Below are positions 33,744 to 42,117 of a stretch of 64,000 bases of DNA, in pieces. Under the pieces are notes generated by a model. The model worked only from the letters and a program-made list of their open reading frames with translations, did no database searches and was not told where the DNA came from. Both the position numbers and the translations under genes were made by a program. Every line of letters starts with the position of its first letter. Position 1 is the stretch's first letter. The stretch is from Betaproteobacteria bacterium Ga0077526 (lineage in GTDB: Bacteria > Pseudomonadota > Gammaproteobacteria > Burkholderiales > Ga0077523). The stretch lies in the NCBI GenBank assembly GCA_001464765.1, contig LNDV01000034.1:682001-746000 (forward strand), written 5' to 3'.

Positions 33744-36700
33744 ATGATGGAGCTCGTGCGGCTGGCGTTGCGCCGGCCGTACACCATCGCCGTTCTGTCG
33801 CTGCTTGTACTCCTTCTCGGTGTGCTGGCAGCGTCGCGGATGGTGGTCGACTTCTTCCCGAAGATCGACATCCCCGTCGTGTTCGTCGGCTGGAACTACC
33901 CCGGCCTCTCCGCCGAGGAGATGGAACGCCGCGTCGTCATCATCTCCGAGCGCGCGTACTCCACCACCGTCGCCGGCATCGAACGCATCGAGTCCACTTG
34001 CATTCCCGGCACGGGCCTGGTCAAGGTCTTTTTCCATCCGGGCATGGACATCGGCGCAGCCATCGCGCAGATCAACGCCATCAACGGCACCGTTCTGCGC
34101 ATCCTGCCGCCCGGCATCTCTCCGCCGGTGATGATCCAGTACAACCCGGCGACCGTCCCGATCGTGCAGATGACCTTCTCGAGCAAGACGCTCCCGGAAG
34201 GCCGCATGTTCGACCACGCTTTCAACTTCGTGCGCGTGAAGCTGTTCACCATTCCCGGCTTGCAGGTGCCGGCGCCCTTCGGTGGCCGCTTCCGCCAGAT
34301 CTCCGTCGACCTCAACCCCACGCTCATGACCGCCAAGGGCGTGTCGCCCAACGACGTGGTCACGGCAGTGCAGGCGTCGAACCTCCTCATTCCGTCGGGC
34401 ACGGCCCGCATCGGTGACTTCGACTACAACGTGCTGATGAACTCCAGCCCGCCCAGCGTGGAGGAGTTCAACCGCATGCCGCTCAAGATGGCGGGCAATG
34501 TGCCGGTCCTGCTGGGCGATGTCGCGAAGGTCGAAGACGGCTTCGCGGTGCAGAACAACATCGTGCACGTCGATGGCCGGCGCGCCACTTACCTCACGGT
34601 GCTGAAGCACTCCGACGCGTCGAGCCTGGCGGTGGTCGACGGCGTGGGCCGCATCCTCGAGGAGATCCGCGCGGGCGCGAAAGCGGCGGGTCTCGACGCC
34701 ATGGATGTCACGCTGGACTTCGACCAGTCGAAGTTCGTGCGCGCCGCGATCAAGAACGTGACCTTCGAGGCCGTGCTGGCGTCTCTGCTCGTGTCGCTGA
34801 TGATCCTGCTGTTCCTGGGAAGCTGGCGCAACACCATCGTCGTCATCACCTCCATCCCCTGCGCGATGTTCGCGGGGGTCATCTGCCTGTACCTCACCGG
34901 GCACACCATCAACCTGATGACCCTCGGCGGCCTCGCGCTCGCCACCGGCATCCTGGTGGACGACGCCACGGTAGCCGTGGAGAACATCCACCGGCACCGC
35001 TCGATGGGCCAGCCGCTGACGGTGGCGATCATCGAGGGCTCGCGCGAGGTCGCGCTGCCGCGCACCATGGCCACGCTGGCCATCTGCATCGTGTTCTTCC
35101 CGGTATCGTTCCTGTACGGCGCGTCCAAGTACCTGTTCGTGCCGCTCGCGCTGGCGGTGGTGTTCTCGCTGCTCGCGTCCTACGTCCTGTCCTTCACTCT
35201 GGTGCCGATGCTGTCCCGGCTGCTGCTCACCGGCGAACACGTGGACCACGAACCGCACGCGAGCCGCGGTTTCGCGGGCCGCTTCAACGCCGCCCGGGAC
35301 GGGATGCTCGACGGCCTCCAGAATGCGTATGGCCGGCTGCTGACCATGGTCATGCAGCACCGAGGATTCATGATGCTGATCGTGGCGGTTTTCGGTGCGA
35401 TCAGCCTCGGGCTCGTGCGCATCGTCGGCACCGATTTCTTCCCGACGCCCGACGTCGGCATCATGAAACTCCACTACCGCGCGCCCATCGGCACGCGCAT
35501 CGAGGAGACCGAGAAGCTGGTCCTCGCCGTGGAGGAAGACATCCGCCGCATCATTCCGGCGGAGGAGATCGAGCGCATCAACGACATGGTCGGGGTGCCC
35601 GTCTTCTTCAACCTGGCGCTGGTGCCCACCGACAACATCAGCGGCATGGACGCCGAGATCCTCATCCTGCTCAAGAAGCCGCACAAGCCGGTGGAGCACT
35701 ACATGCGGGAGATCCGCGCGAAGATCCCGCCGAAGTACCCCGGGTCGGACTTCTATTTCCAGAACGCGGACATCGTCACGCAGGTGCTCAACTTCGGTCT
35801 GCCGGCACCGATCGACGTGCAGATCCAGGACTCCAACTTCGAGCGGGCGCAGCTGTACGCGGGCCGGGTCAAGCGCGCCATCGAAGAGACGCCGGGTGCC
35901 GTGGACGTCCGCCAGATGCAGGTGCTCAACTATCCGGCGCTCCGCGTGGAAGTGGACCGCATGCGTGCAGCCCGCCTCGGCATCACCCAGCGTGACGCCG
36001 CGACAAGCACCCTGGTGACGCTGGCCTCCAGCGCCATCATCAGTCCGTCGTACTACCTCAACCCCAACGGCGTGAACTACACGGTGTCGATCCAGACACC
36101 ACCCGAGCGCATCTCGAGCATCGAGGCCCTGAAGGCCATTCCGGTCACGCCCGTGAACGGCCCGATGAACATGCCGTCCCGCGAACGCCATCTGGGCAGC
36201 GTGCCCGGCGCGCCGGTCGTGGCACTGGGCAACATCGCTTCGGTCAAGCCGGAAACTAGCTACCAGTCCGTCTCGCACTACACGGTCCAGCGCGTCATCG
36301 ACATTGCCGCGAATCTCGACGACCGCGATCTCGGCAGCACCGTCGAGGCCATCCAGAAGAAGATCGCGGCGATCACCGCCGAGAAGGACTTCCCGAAGAC
36401 TGCGAAGATCCTGATCCGCGGCCAGTACGAGGTGATGATGTCCTCCTTCGCGAGCCTGCTGCTGGGCCTCGCCCTGGCGATCGTGCTCGTGTATGCGCTG
36501 CTGGTGATCCTGTTCCAGTCCTGGACCGACCCCTTCATCATCATGATGGCCGTCCCGGGCGCGATGATCGGCATCCTCTGGATGCTCGTGTTCACGGGGA
36601 CCACGCTCAACGTCATGTCCCTCATGGGTGCGATCATGGCGGTGGGTATCGGCGTCTCGAACGCCATCCTGATCGTGAGCTTCGCGAACGACTATCGCGT

Positions 36701-37013
36701 GGAGCATCCGACCGTCACCGTGATCCAGGCCGCGATCGAGGCCGGCAGGACGCGCCTGCGTCCTGTCCTGATGACGGCGCTCGCGATGATCATCGGGATG
36801 ATCCCCATGGCCATGGGTCTCGGCGAGGCCGGCGAACAGAACGCGCCGCTCGGGCGCGCGGTGATCGGCGGCCTGATCCTCGCCACCGTGTCGACCCTGT
36901 TCGTGGTCCCTGTGGTCTACACCCTGCTGCGCCGTCGCATGCCGACGCTGCACGCCCTCGACGAGCGCTTCGAGCGCGAAGCCGCCGGCAACCCGACTCC
37001 GGAATCGCACTGA
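33744..37013 (+). CDS. RND-family efflux permease (AcrB/HAE1-like)
   Basis: Inner-membrane proton-driven exporter of 1089 residues. The N-terminal helix is followed by the FFPKIDIPVVFVGWNYPGLS motif of RND pumps. The helix-4 motif GILVDDATVAVENI carries the paired Asp residues of the proton relay. The second half repeats the fold, with a large C-terminal membrane block from about residue 890 (MMSSFASLLLGLALAIVLVYA). The adaptor gene follows with a one-base overlap (TGATG), an order opposite to acrAB. No outer-membrane TolC-like gene is adjacent, so a channel must be supplied elsewhere. Substrates unknown. Confidence 0.92.
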   Translation: MMELVRLALRRPYTIAVLSLLVLLLGVLAASRMVVDFFPKIDIPVVFVGWNYPGLSAEEMERRVVIISERAYSTTVAGIERIESTCIPGTGLVKVFFHPGMDIGAAIAQINAINGTVLRILPPGISPPVMIQYNPATVPIVQMTFSSKTLPEGRMFDHAFNFVRVKLFTIPGLQVPAPFGGRFRQISVDLNPTLMTAKGVSPNDVVTAVQASNLLIPSGTARIGDFDYNVLMNSSPPSVEEFNRMPLKMAGNVPVLLGDVAKVEDGFAVQNNIVHVDGRRATYLTVLKHSDASSLAVVDGVGRILEEIRAGAKAAGLDAMDVTLDFDQSKFVRAAIKNVTFEAVLASLLVSLMILLFLGSWRNTIVVITSIPCAMFAGVICLYLTGHTINLMTLGGLALATGILVDDATVAVENIHRHRSMGQPLTVAIIEGSREVALPRTMATLAICIVFFPVSFLYGASKYLFVPLALAVVFSLLASYVLSFTLVPMLSRLLLTGEHVDHEPHASRGFAGRFNAARDGMLDGLQNAYGRLLTMVMQHRGFMMLIVAVFGAISLGLVRIVGTDFFPTPDVGIMKLHYRAPIGTRIEETEKLVLAVEEDIRRIIPAEEIERINDMVGVPVFFNLALVPTDNISGMDAEILILLKKPHKPVEHYMREIRAKIPPKYPGSDFYFQNADIVTQVLNFGLPAPIDVQIQDSNFERAQLYAGRVKRAIEETPGAVDVRQMQVLNYPALRVEVDRMRAARLGITQRDAATSTLVTLASSAIISPSYYLNPNGVNYTVSIQTPPERISSIEALKAIPVTPVNGPMNMPSRERHLGSVPGAPVVALGNIASVKPETSYQSVSHYTVQRVIDIAANLDDRDLGSTVEAIQKKIAAITAEKDFPKTAKILIRGQYEVMMSSFASLLLGLALAIVLVYALLVILFQSWTDPFIIMMAVPGAMIGILWMLVFTGTTLNVMSLMGAIMAVGIGVSNAILIVSFANDYRVEHPTVTVIQAAIEAGRTRLRPVLMTALAMIIGMIPMAMGLGEAGEQNAPLGRAVIGGLILATVSTLFVVPVVYTLLRRRMPTLHALDERFEREAAGNPTPESH

Positions 37014-38194
37014 TGACCTCCCGTCCCTCGACTCGCTCGTTCGCCGTCTTCTATCTCATCGGTGCCGTCGTCGTGCTGGGGGCGGGCGGCACGGCCTGGA
37101 AGTATTTCCGCGACAAGTCGGAGCACGAAGCCGTGCAGGCCCGCGAGAAGGCCGAGAAGCTCGCCGCCGGTCCCGCTGTCGTCGTCGCGAAGGCAGTGCA
37201 GGGTCCCGATGTGCGCAAGCTGAACCTCGTGGGCGAGGCCGTGCCCGTGCGCTCCGCGGTGCTCTACTCCCGCGTCGGCGGCTATCTCAGGAAGATCCAC
37301 GTCGATGTGGGCGACATGGTCAAGGCCGGGCAGGTGATCGCCGAGATCGAGCTGCCCGAGATCGACGCGCAGATCGCCACGATCGCCACCGGACTCGAGA
37401 ACAAGAAGCGGCTCGCGCAGCGCGCGAAAGAACTCCACCAGCAGGGGTTCTTCCCGCGCCAGTCCCTCGACAACGCCGAAAACGAAGTCCGCGTCGCGCA
37501 GGCGCAGATCACGGAGTTGCGCACGCAGGCCACCTACCGCACGGTTCGGGCGCCCTTCGCCGGCACGGTCACCAACCGGTTCGTTGATGCGGGCGCACTC
37601 ATCACCAATGCCACCAACAACCAGGTGTCGGCGCAGCCTCTCATCTCCATCGCCGAGACGCAGCGACTCAAGGTGACGGTCTACGCCGAGCAGGCGGAGG
37701 CGCCGCTGGTGAAGCCGGGCATCGACGTGGAGATCGTCGACGCCGCCGCGCCGGAGCGCAAGGTCGGCGCAAAGATCACGCGCGTGTCGGGGGAACTCGA
37801 CAGCCGGACCCGCACGCGGCGCGCGGAAGTCGAGTTCGACAACGCCGAGGGGCAGTTCCTGCCCGGCGGCTTCGTGAACGTGGCACTCGCGATCCCGGCC
37901 ACCAGTTTCGTGGAGGTGCCGGCAGGCGCGCTCGTCTCCAAGGAGAAGAAGACATTCGTCGCCACGGTGGACGACCAGCAGAAGGTGCACTTCGTGCCGA
38001 TCGTCGTCGCGGGCACGGACGGCAAGGTGCTGCGTGTCGCGAGCGGTCTTGAGGTCGGGACCCCCGTCGCGGTGAGTCCTCCCGCAGGACTCGCGGATGG
38101 TGCGAAAATCGATCCCCAGCAGCCGCCCGGCGCCCCGAAGGCGCCCGACGCGAAACCCGCTGCCGCCCCGTCCCCCGCAGGAGGCAAACCTTGA
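37013..38194 (+). CDS. RND periplasmic adaptor (membrane fusion protein)
   Basis: A 393-residue HlyD/AcrA-like adaptor with an N-terminal membrane anchor (about 10-27) and no lipobox. The lipoyl-like half motif SRVGGYLRKIHVDVGDMVKAG lies at about 85, a short helical hairpin at 120-170, and the second lipoyl half at TVRAPFAGTVTNRFVDAGAL. The C-terminal tail is Pro/Ala-rich. It joins the permease to an outer-membrane channel. Its stop overlaps the TTG start of the nitrile-hydratase-like genes, so pump and enzyme appear to be made from the same message. Confidence 0.9.
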   Translation: MTSRPSTRSFAVFYLIGAVVVLGAGGTAWKYFRDKSEHEAVQAREKAEKLAAGPAVVVAKAVQGPDVRKLNLVGEAVPVRSAVLYSRVGGYLRKIHVDVGDMVKAGQVIAEIELPEIDAQIATIATGLENKKRLAQRAKELHQQGFFPRQSLDNAENEVRVAQAQITELRTQATYRTVRAPFAGTVTNRFVDAGALITNATNNQVSAQPLISIAETQRLKVTVYAEQAEAPLVKPGIDVEIVDAAAPERKVGAKITRVSGELDSRTRTRRAEVEFDNAEGQFLPGGFVNVALAIPATSFVEVPAGALVSKEKKTFVATVDDQQKVHFVPIVVAGTDGKVLRVASGLEVGTPVAVSPPAGLADGAKIDPQQPPGAPKAPDAKPAAAPSPAGGKP

Positions 38195-38541
38195 GCACGC
38201 AGAACGAATCCGGACTCGAAGTCGCACGCGGCATCCACGACATGGGCGGCCTGCCGGCCGACATGGTAAAGCCGACCGAGCACGACTATGCCCCATGGGA
38301 AAAGCGGATCGACGCCCTGCTGGTCATGCTGTCCCACAAGGACCGGCGCCTCATCACCGTGGACGAGCTGCGGCGCAACATCGAAGCCATCGGCTCCGGC
38401 GCCTACGACCGGATGAGCTACTACGAGCGCTGGATGCACGCCATCACCCAGACACTGCTCCAGCGCGGCGCGCTCGGCATCGACGAGCTGTCGCGCAAGA
38501 TGGCCGACGTGGAAGCCCGCAACGCCCGGGGTGAGTTGTGA
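38191..38541 (+). CDS. Nitrile hydratase/thiocyanate hydrolase beta N-terminal-half subunit
   Basis: A 116-residue protein matching the N-terminal half of the nitrile hydratase beta chain. It has the IHDMGGLP start motif, then PWEKRIDALL and the YDRMSYYERWMHAI element. Split beta chains occur in thiocyanate hydrolase and in toyocamycin-type nitrile hydratase. Start is TTG at 38191, supported by AGGAGG six bases upstream, and it overlaps the adaptor stop as TTGA. The separate C-terminal half is the next gene. HDMGG favours a structural subunit over the related maturation protein P14K. Confidence 0.83.
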   Translation: MSTQNESGLEVARGIHDMGGLPADMVKPTEHDYAPWEKRIDALLVMLSHKDRRLITVDELRRNIEAIGSGAYDRMSYYERWMHAITQTLLQRGALGIDELSRKMADVEARNARGEL

Positions 38542-38825
38542 GCGCCCCGCGCTACCGCCCGGGAGACCGGGTGAGCGTGCGGCTCGCGTTTCCCCCCGGC
38601 CATATCCGTACGCCGTGGTACTGCCGTGGCAAGCAGGGCGTGGTGGAGCGCATCTGCGGGCAGTACCCGAATCCGGAGGAGCTCGCCTATGCGCGGGACG
38701 GCCTGCCGGCGAAGGTCCTCTACCGCGTGCGGTTCGCGCAGACACAGTTGTGGTCCGACTATCGGGGCGGCCCGGCGGACACCGTCGACATCGAGCTGTA
38801 CGAGCACTGGCTCGAAACCGCCTGA
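38538..38825 (+). CDS. Nitrile hydratase/thiocyanate hydrolase beta C-terminal-half subunit
   Basis: A 95-residue SH3-like domain equal to the C-terminal half of the nitrile hydratase beta chain. Family marks are the opening YRPGDRV, HIRTPWYCRGKQGVVERICG, where Arg residues in this region contact the metal site of the partner, and YRVRFAQTQLWSDY followed by DIELYEHWLE. It starts with GTG overlapping the previous stop as GTGA. With the neighbours it should build a three-chain enzyme. Confidence 0.85.
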   Translation: MSAPRYRPGDRVSVRLAFPPGHIRTPWYCRGKQGVVERICGQYPNPEELAYARDGLPAKVLYRVRFAQTQLWSDYRGGPADTVDIELYEHWLETA

Positions 38826-38844
38826 CCGGGGAGGCCTCGCATTC

Positions 38845-39504
38845 ATGAACGACGACCACGATCACCACGACGGTCACGATCATCACGATCACGACCACCC
38901 GCATCCCACGCTGCCCGACGGCCCCGACCGGCTCAGCTACTACCAGGTCATGGAGATCGCTGTCCGTGAACTGCTGGTCGAGAAGGGCATCCTGTCGGCC
39001 GAGGAGATCCGCCGACAGGTCGAGGACATGGACGCCCGCACTCCCTCGCGCGGCGCCAAGGTCGTGGCCCGCGCCTGGGTCGACCCCGATTTCCGGCAAC
39101 TGCTCCTGACCGACGGCAACACGGCCATCGAGCAGATCGGCCTCGACCGCGGCCCCTACAAGCTGGTCGTGGTGGAGAACACCGAGGCGGAGCACAACCT
39201 CGTGGTCTGCACGCTCTGCTCCTGCTACCCGCGATGGCTGCTGGGCCTGCCGCCCGACTGGTACAAGAGCCGCGCCTACCGCAGCCGTGCGGTTCGCGAG
39301 CCCCGCAAGGTACTGGAGGAATTCGGCACGAAGCTCCCCGATGGCGTGACGATCCGCGTGCACGATTCCACCGCCGACATGCGCTATCTGGTCATTCCGA
39401 AACGACCCCCCGGCACGGAAGGCTGGGACGAGGAACGTCTCGCGACGATCGTCACCCGCGACACCATGGTAGGCGTAGCCCTGCCGGAAGCACCCGCGAC
39501 CTGA
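38845..39504 (+). CDS. Co-type nitrile hydratase alpha / thiocyanate hydrolase gamma subunit with His-rich tail
   Basis: Catalytic metal subunit of 219 residues. The claw motif VCTLCSC has C122, C125 and C127, and the Thr after the first Cys marks the cobalt type. LPPDWYKSRAYRSRAVREPR and the end RPPGTEGWDEERLATIVTRD are typical. The first 20 residues hold nine His among Asp and Gly, an unusual tail that could bind cobalt before insertion. No separate P14K/P15K maturation gene is visible. It hydrates a nitrile or hydrolyses thiocyanate; the split beta chain favours the thiocyanate hydrolase-like group, but substrate is undecided. Confidence 0.87.
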   Translation: MNDDHDHHDGHDHHDHDHPHPTLPDGPDRLSYYQVMEIAVRELLVEKGILSAEEIRRQVEDMDARTPSRGAKVVARAWVDPDFRQLLLTDGNTAIEQIGLDRGPYKLVVVENTEAEHNLVVCTLCSCYPRWLLGLPPDWYKSRAYRSRAVREPRKVLEEFGTKLPDGVTIRVHDSTADMRYLVIPKRPPGTEGWDEERLATIVTRDTMVGVALPEAPAT

Positions 39505-39514
39505 GACTCCCGCC

Positions 39515-40075
39515 GTGGCGTCCCTCGGTCGTCCGGTGTTTCGTCTGCCGCATTCCGCCATCGGTTCGCTGCTCCTGGCAGCGCTGGTACACGCGGGTGC
39601 GGCATCGGCCCAGGTCGCCCCTCCCCCCAACCTCGTGGAGATCTCGGACCGACTGACGACATCGGGTCAGCCATCGCTGGCGTGGCTCGACAGGCTGAAG
39701 GACAACGGCTTCGAGGCAGTGATCTATCTTGCCCCGGCCACCGTGCAGGATGCCGTGCGGGAAGAACCGCTTGCCGTCTCCCGCCAGGGTATCGTGTTCG
39801 TGAACATCCCCATCCGCTGGGAGGAACCCTCCTCGCGCGACGTCGAGACCTTCTCCGCCGTCCTGACGGCCCTCGGTGACCGGAAGATGCTCGTGCATTG
39901 CCAGCTCAACTACCGTGCTTCGTCACTCGTATTCCTGCACCGGACGCTGGTGGGCGGCGAAGACCCCGCGAAGGCGTACGAGTCGGTCGCCCGCGTGTGG
40001 TCGCCGACCGGCGCCTGGAAGCGCCTCCTGCAGGATCAGCTCGGCAAGCGGGGCATCGCGTTCGATGTGTACTGA
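39515..40075 (+). CDS. Exported phosphatase-like protein with a shortened Cys-x4-Arg loop
   Basis: A 186-residue protein related to DUF442 / bacterial protein-tyrosine-phosphatase-like domains. A signal sequence covers about 1-32 (ending ASAQ). The domain starts at NLVEISDRLTTSGQPSLAWL, the usual DUF442 opening. The active-site loop reads HCQLNYRAS (H128, C129, R134), with four residues between Cys and Arg instead of the five of classical HCx5R phosphatases. Activity is therefore uncertain. Start GTG at 39515, ten bases after the alpha-like subunit, so it is likely in the same operon. Confidence 0.75.
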   Translation: MASLGRPVFRLPHSAIGSLLLAALVHAGAASAQVAPPPNLVEISDRLTTSGQPSLAWLDRLKDNGFEAVIYLAPATVQDAVREEPLAVSRQGIVFVNIPIRWEEPSSRDVETFSAVLTALGDRKMLVHCQLNYRASSLVFLHRTLVGGEDPAKAYESVARVWSPTGAWKRLLQDQLGKRGIAFDVY

Positions 40076-40093
40076 CGATGTGTCGGGCTCGCG

Positions 40094-40915
40094 GTGAAGG
40101 CAGCGCAGCCTGCGCATTTCCACACCGTCACTGACGCGCCCGAAACAGCGCCCTGGCTGACACTCCTGCACGGGGCCACCCAGCACAGCGGGCTGTTCTC
40201 GGCGCAGATCGCCTTCCTTCGCGATCGCTACCGTCTTCTCCTCGTCGACCTCCCGGGCCATGGCCGGTCTGCGGGCATCGCCGGGCCGTATGGACAGGTG
40301 GAGTACGCCGCGCACGTCTCGGCTGCGATGGACGCCGCCGGGGTCCGTCGCACCCACCTGTGGGGAACACACACCGGCGCGGCGGTCGGGCTCCTGCTGG
40401 CTCATGGGCAGCCGGGCAGGATCAGTTCGCTGATTCTGGACGGCGCCGTGCTGCCCGGCGCGGCGATGCCCTACACCACGTTCGCCATCAACCGGGCGCG
40501 GGCCACCGCGAAGTCGCGGGGCATGGCGGCCGCCCGCGACGAGTGGTTCAACGCGTGCGACTGGTTCGACGTCATCCGGACGAGGCCGGTCGAGTGCCGC
40601 GCGGTCGAGCATCGGCAGCTGATCGAGGCTTTCCCCGGCGGCCCGTGGCTGGACGAGAGTGCCCCCGCGCCAGTCCCGACATTGGAGCCGCTGCTGCCGT
40701 CGATGACCGTGCCTGTCCTGCTCGTGAGCGGAGAGCACGACGTGCCGGAGTTTCTCGCGACTGCGCAGACGCTCCGTTCCGCGATGCCGCGCGCGGAGCA
40801 AATCGTCATTCCCGGGGGCGGGGGGTTCCCGCTCTGGGAGTTTCCCGCGGCAGTCAATGCGCCTGTGGAAGCCTTCCTCGGCAGGGTATCCGCCCCGCAC
40901 CGCGGCATGACGTGA
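40094..40915 (+). CDS. Alpha/beta-hydrolase-fold protein lacking the catalytic Ser and His
   Basis: A 273-residue alpha/beta-hydrolase fold with clear framework motifs: LLHGATQHSG, LLLVDLPGHGRSAG and LLVSGEHDVPEF (the acid position is kept). The nucleophile elbow reads GTHTG (91-95) with His93 in place of Ser. The position of the catalytic His, normally GxGH, reads PGGGGFPLWEFP with Gly. It may be a non-hydrolytic binding protein or use unusual chemistry. Start GTG at 40094, 18 bases after the phosphatase-like gene. Unknown function. Confidence 0.8.
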   Translation: MKAAQPAHFHTVTDAPETAPWLTLLHGATQHSGLFSAQIAFLRDRYRLLLVDLPGHGRSAGIAGPYGQVEYAAHVSAAMDAAGVRRTHLWGTHTGAAVGLLLAHGQPGRISSLILDGAVLPGAAMPYTTFAINRARATAKSRGMAAARDEWFNACDWFDVIRTRPVECRAVEHRQLIEAFPGGPWLDESAPAPVPTLEPLLPSMTVPVLLVSGEHDVPEFLATAQTLRSAMPRAEQIVIPGGGGFPLWEFPAAVNAPVEAFLGRVSAPHRGMT

Positions 40916-41004
40916 CACCGCACCGACGGCCTGCACGTGCCTCTCTACACGCACGCCGAAAAGTCGGATGATGCGGGTCATAGAAAACCATCGGGAGAGA
41001 GTCC

Positions 41005-42117
41005 ATGCAAGTCCGCGCTGCCGTCGCCCATCGGGCGGGTGCCCCCCTGTCGCTCGAAACCGTCACGCTCGCCGGTCCGCGGGCGGGTGAAGTGCTGGTC
41101 GAGATCAAGGCCACCGGCATCTGCCACACCGACGAATACACGCTCTCCGGCGCCGACCCCGAGGGCCTGTTCCCCGCCATTCTCGGACACGAGGGCGCAG
41201 GCGTCGTGGTGGACGTGGGTCCGGACGTGAAGAGCCTCAAGAAAGGCGACCACGTCATTCCGCTGTACGTGCCGGAATGCCGCGAGTGCGAGTACTGCGT
41301 CTCCCACAAGACCAATCTGTGTCAGGCCATCCGCCTGACGCAGGGCCAGGGCCTGATGCCCGACGGCACCAGCCGTTTCTCGCTCGACGGCAAGCCGCTG
41401 TTCCACTACATGGGCACGTCCACCTTCGCCAACTACACGGTGGTCCCGGAGATCGCCCTCGCGAAAATCCGCGAGGACGCGCCGTTCGACAAGGTCTGCT
41501 ACATCGGCTGCGGCGTGACCACCGGCATCGGTGCCGTGATCAACACCGCGAAGGTCGAACCCGGCGCGAACGTCGTCGTCTTCGGCCTCGGGGGCATCGG
41601 CCTCAACGTGGTCCAGGGCGCGCGGCTCGCGGGCGCGAACATGATCATCGGCGTTGACCTCAACCCCGGCCGACGGGCGCTGGCGGAGAAGTTCGGCATG
41701 ACCCACTTCGTCAATCCGAAAGACATGGCGGAGAACGAACTGGTGCCGCATCTGGTGAACTTGACGAAGGGCGGCGCCGACTACAGCTTCGAATGCATCG
41801 GCAACGTGAAGGTGATGCGCCAGGCGCTCGAGTGCTGTCACAAGGGCTGGGGCGTCTCGGTGATCATCGGCGTGGCGCCGGCCGGCGCGGAGATCACGAC
41901 GCGGCCGTTCCAGCTGGTCACCGGCCGCGTCTGGAAGGGCACCGCCTTCGGCGGCGCGCGCGGCCGCACCGACGTGCCGAAGATCGTCGACTGGTATATG
42001 GACGGCAAGATCGACATCGACAGCCTCATCACCCATGTGCTGCCCTTCGAGGACATCAACAAGGGGTTCGACCTGATGCACGCGGGCGAGTCAATCCGCA
42101 GCGTCGTGGTGTTCTGA
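41005..42117 (+). CDS. adhC: S-(hydroxymethyl)glutathione dehydrogenase, class III alcohol dehydrogenase
   Basis: Oxidises the formaldehyde-glutathione adduct to S-formylglutathione with NAD. At 370 residues it is a full-length zinc class III ADH. Catalytic zinc region: TGICHTDEYTLSGADPEG and GHEGAGVV. Structural zinc cysteines: PECRECEYC then TNLC. Cofactor motif: FGLGGIGLNVVQGA. The end EDINKGFDLMHAGESIRSVV is typical of the family. It shares one base with the following fghA start. Together they form the standard glutathione-dependent formaldehyde detoxification pair. Confidence 0.96.
   Translation: MQVRAAVAHRAGAPLSLETVTLAGPRAGEVLVEIKATGICHTDEYTLSGADPEGLFPAILGHEGAGVVVDVGPDVKSLKKGDHVIPLYVPECRECEYCVSHKTNLCQAIRLTQGQGLMPDGTSRFSLDGKPLFHYMGTSTFANYTVVPEIALAKIREDAPFDKVCYIGCGVTTGIGAVINTAKVEPGANVVVFGLGGIGLNVVQGARLAGANMIIGVDLNPGRRALAEKFGMTHFVNPKDMAENELVPHLVNLTKGGADYSFECIGNVKVMRQALECCHKGWGVSVIIGVAPAGAEITTRPFQLVTGRVWKGTAFGGARGRTDVPKIVDWYMDGKIDIDSLITHVLPFEDINKGFDLMHAGESIRSVVVF

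Noticed and set aside
38845..38905. His-codon-rich DNA repeat as a tandem-repeat or CRISPR-like element
   Set aside because: It is the coding sequence of the His-rich N-terminus of the hydratase subunit, with an in-frame start and a good ribosome site.
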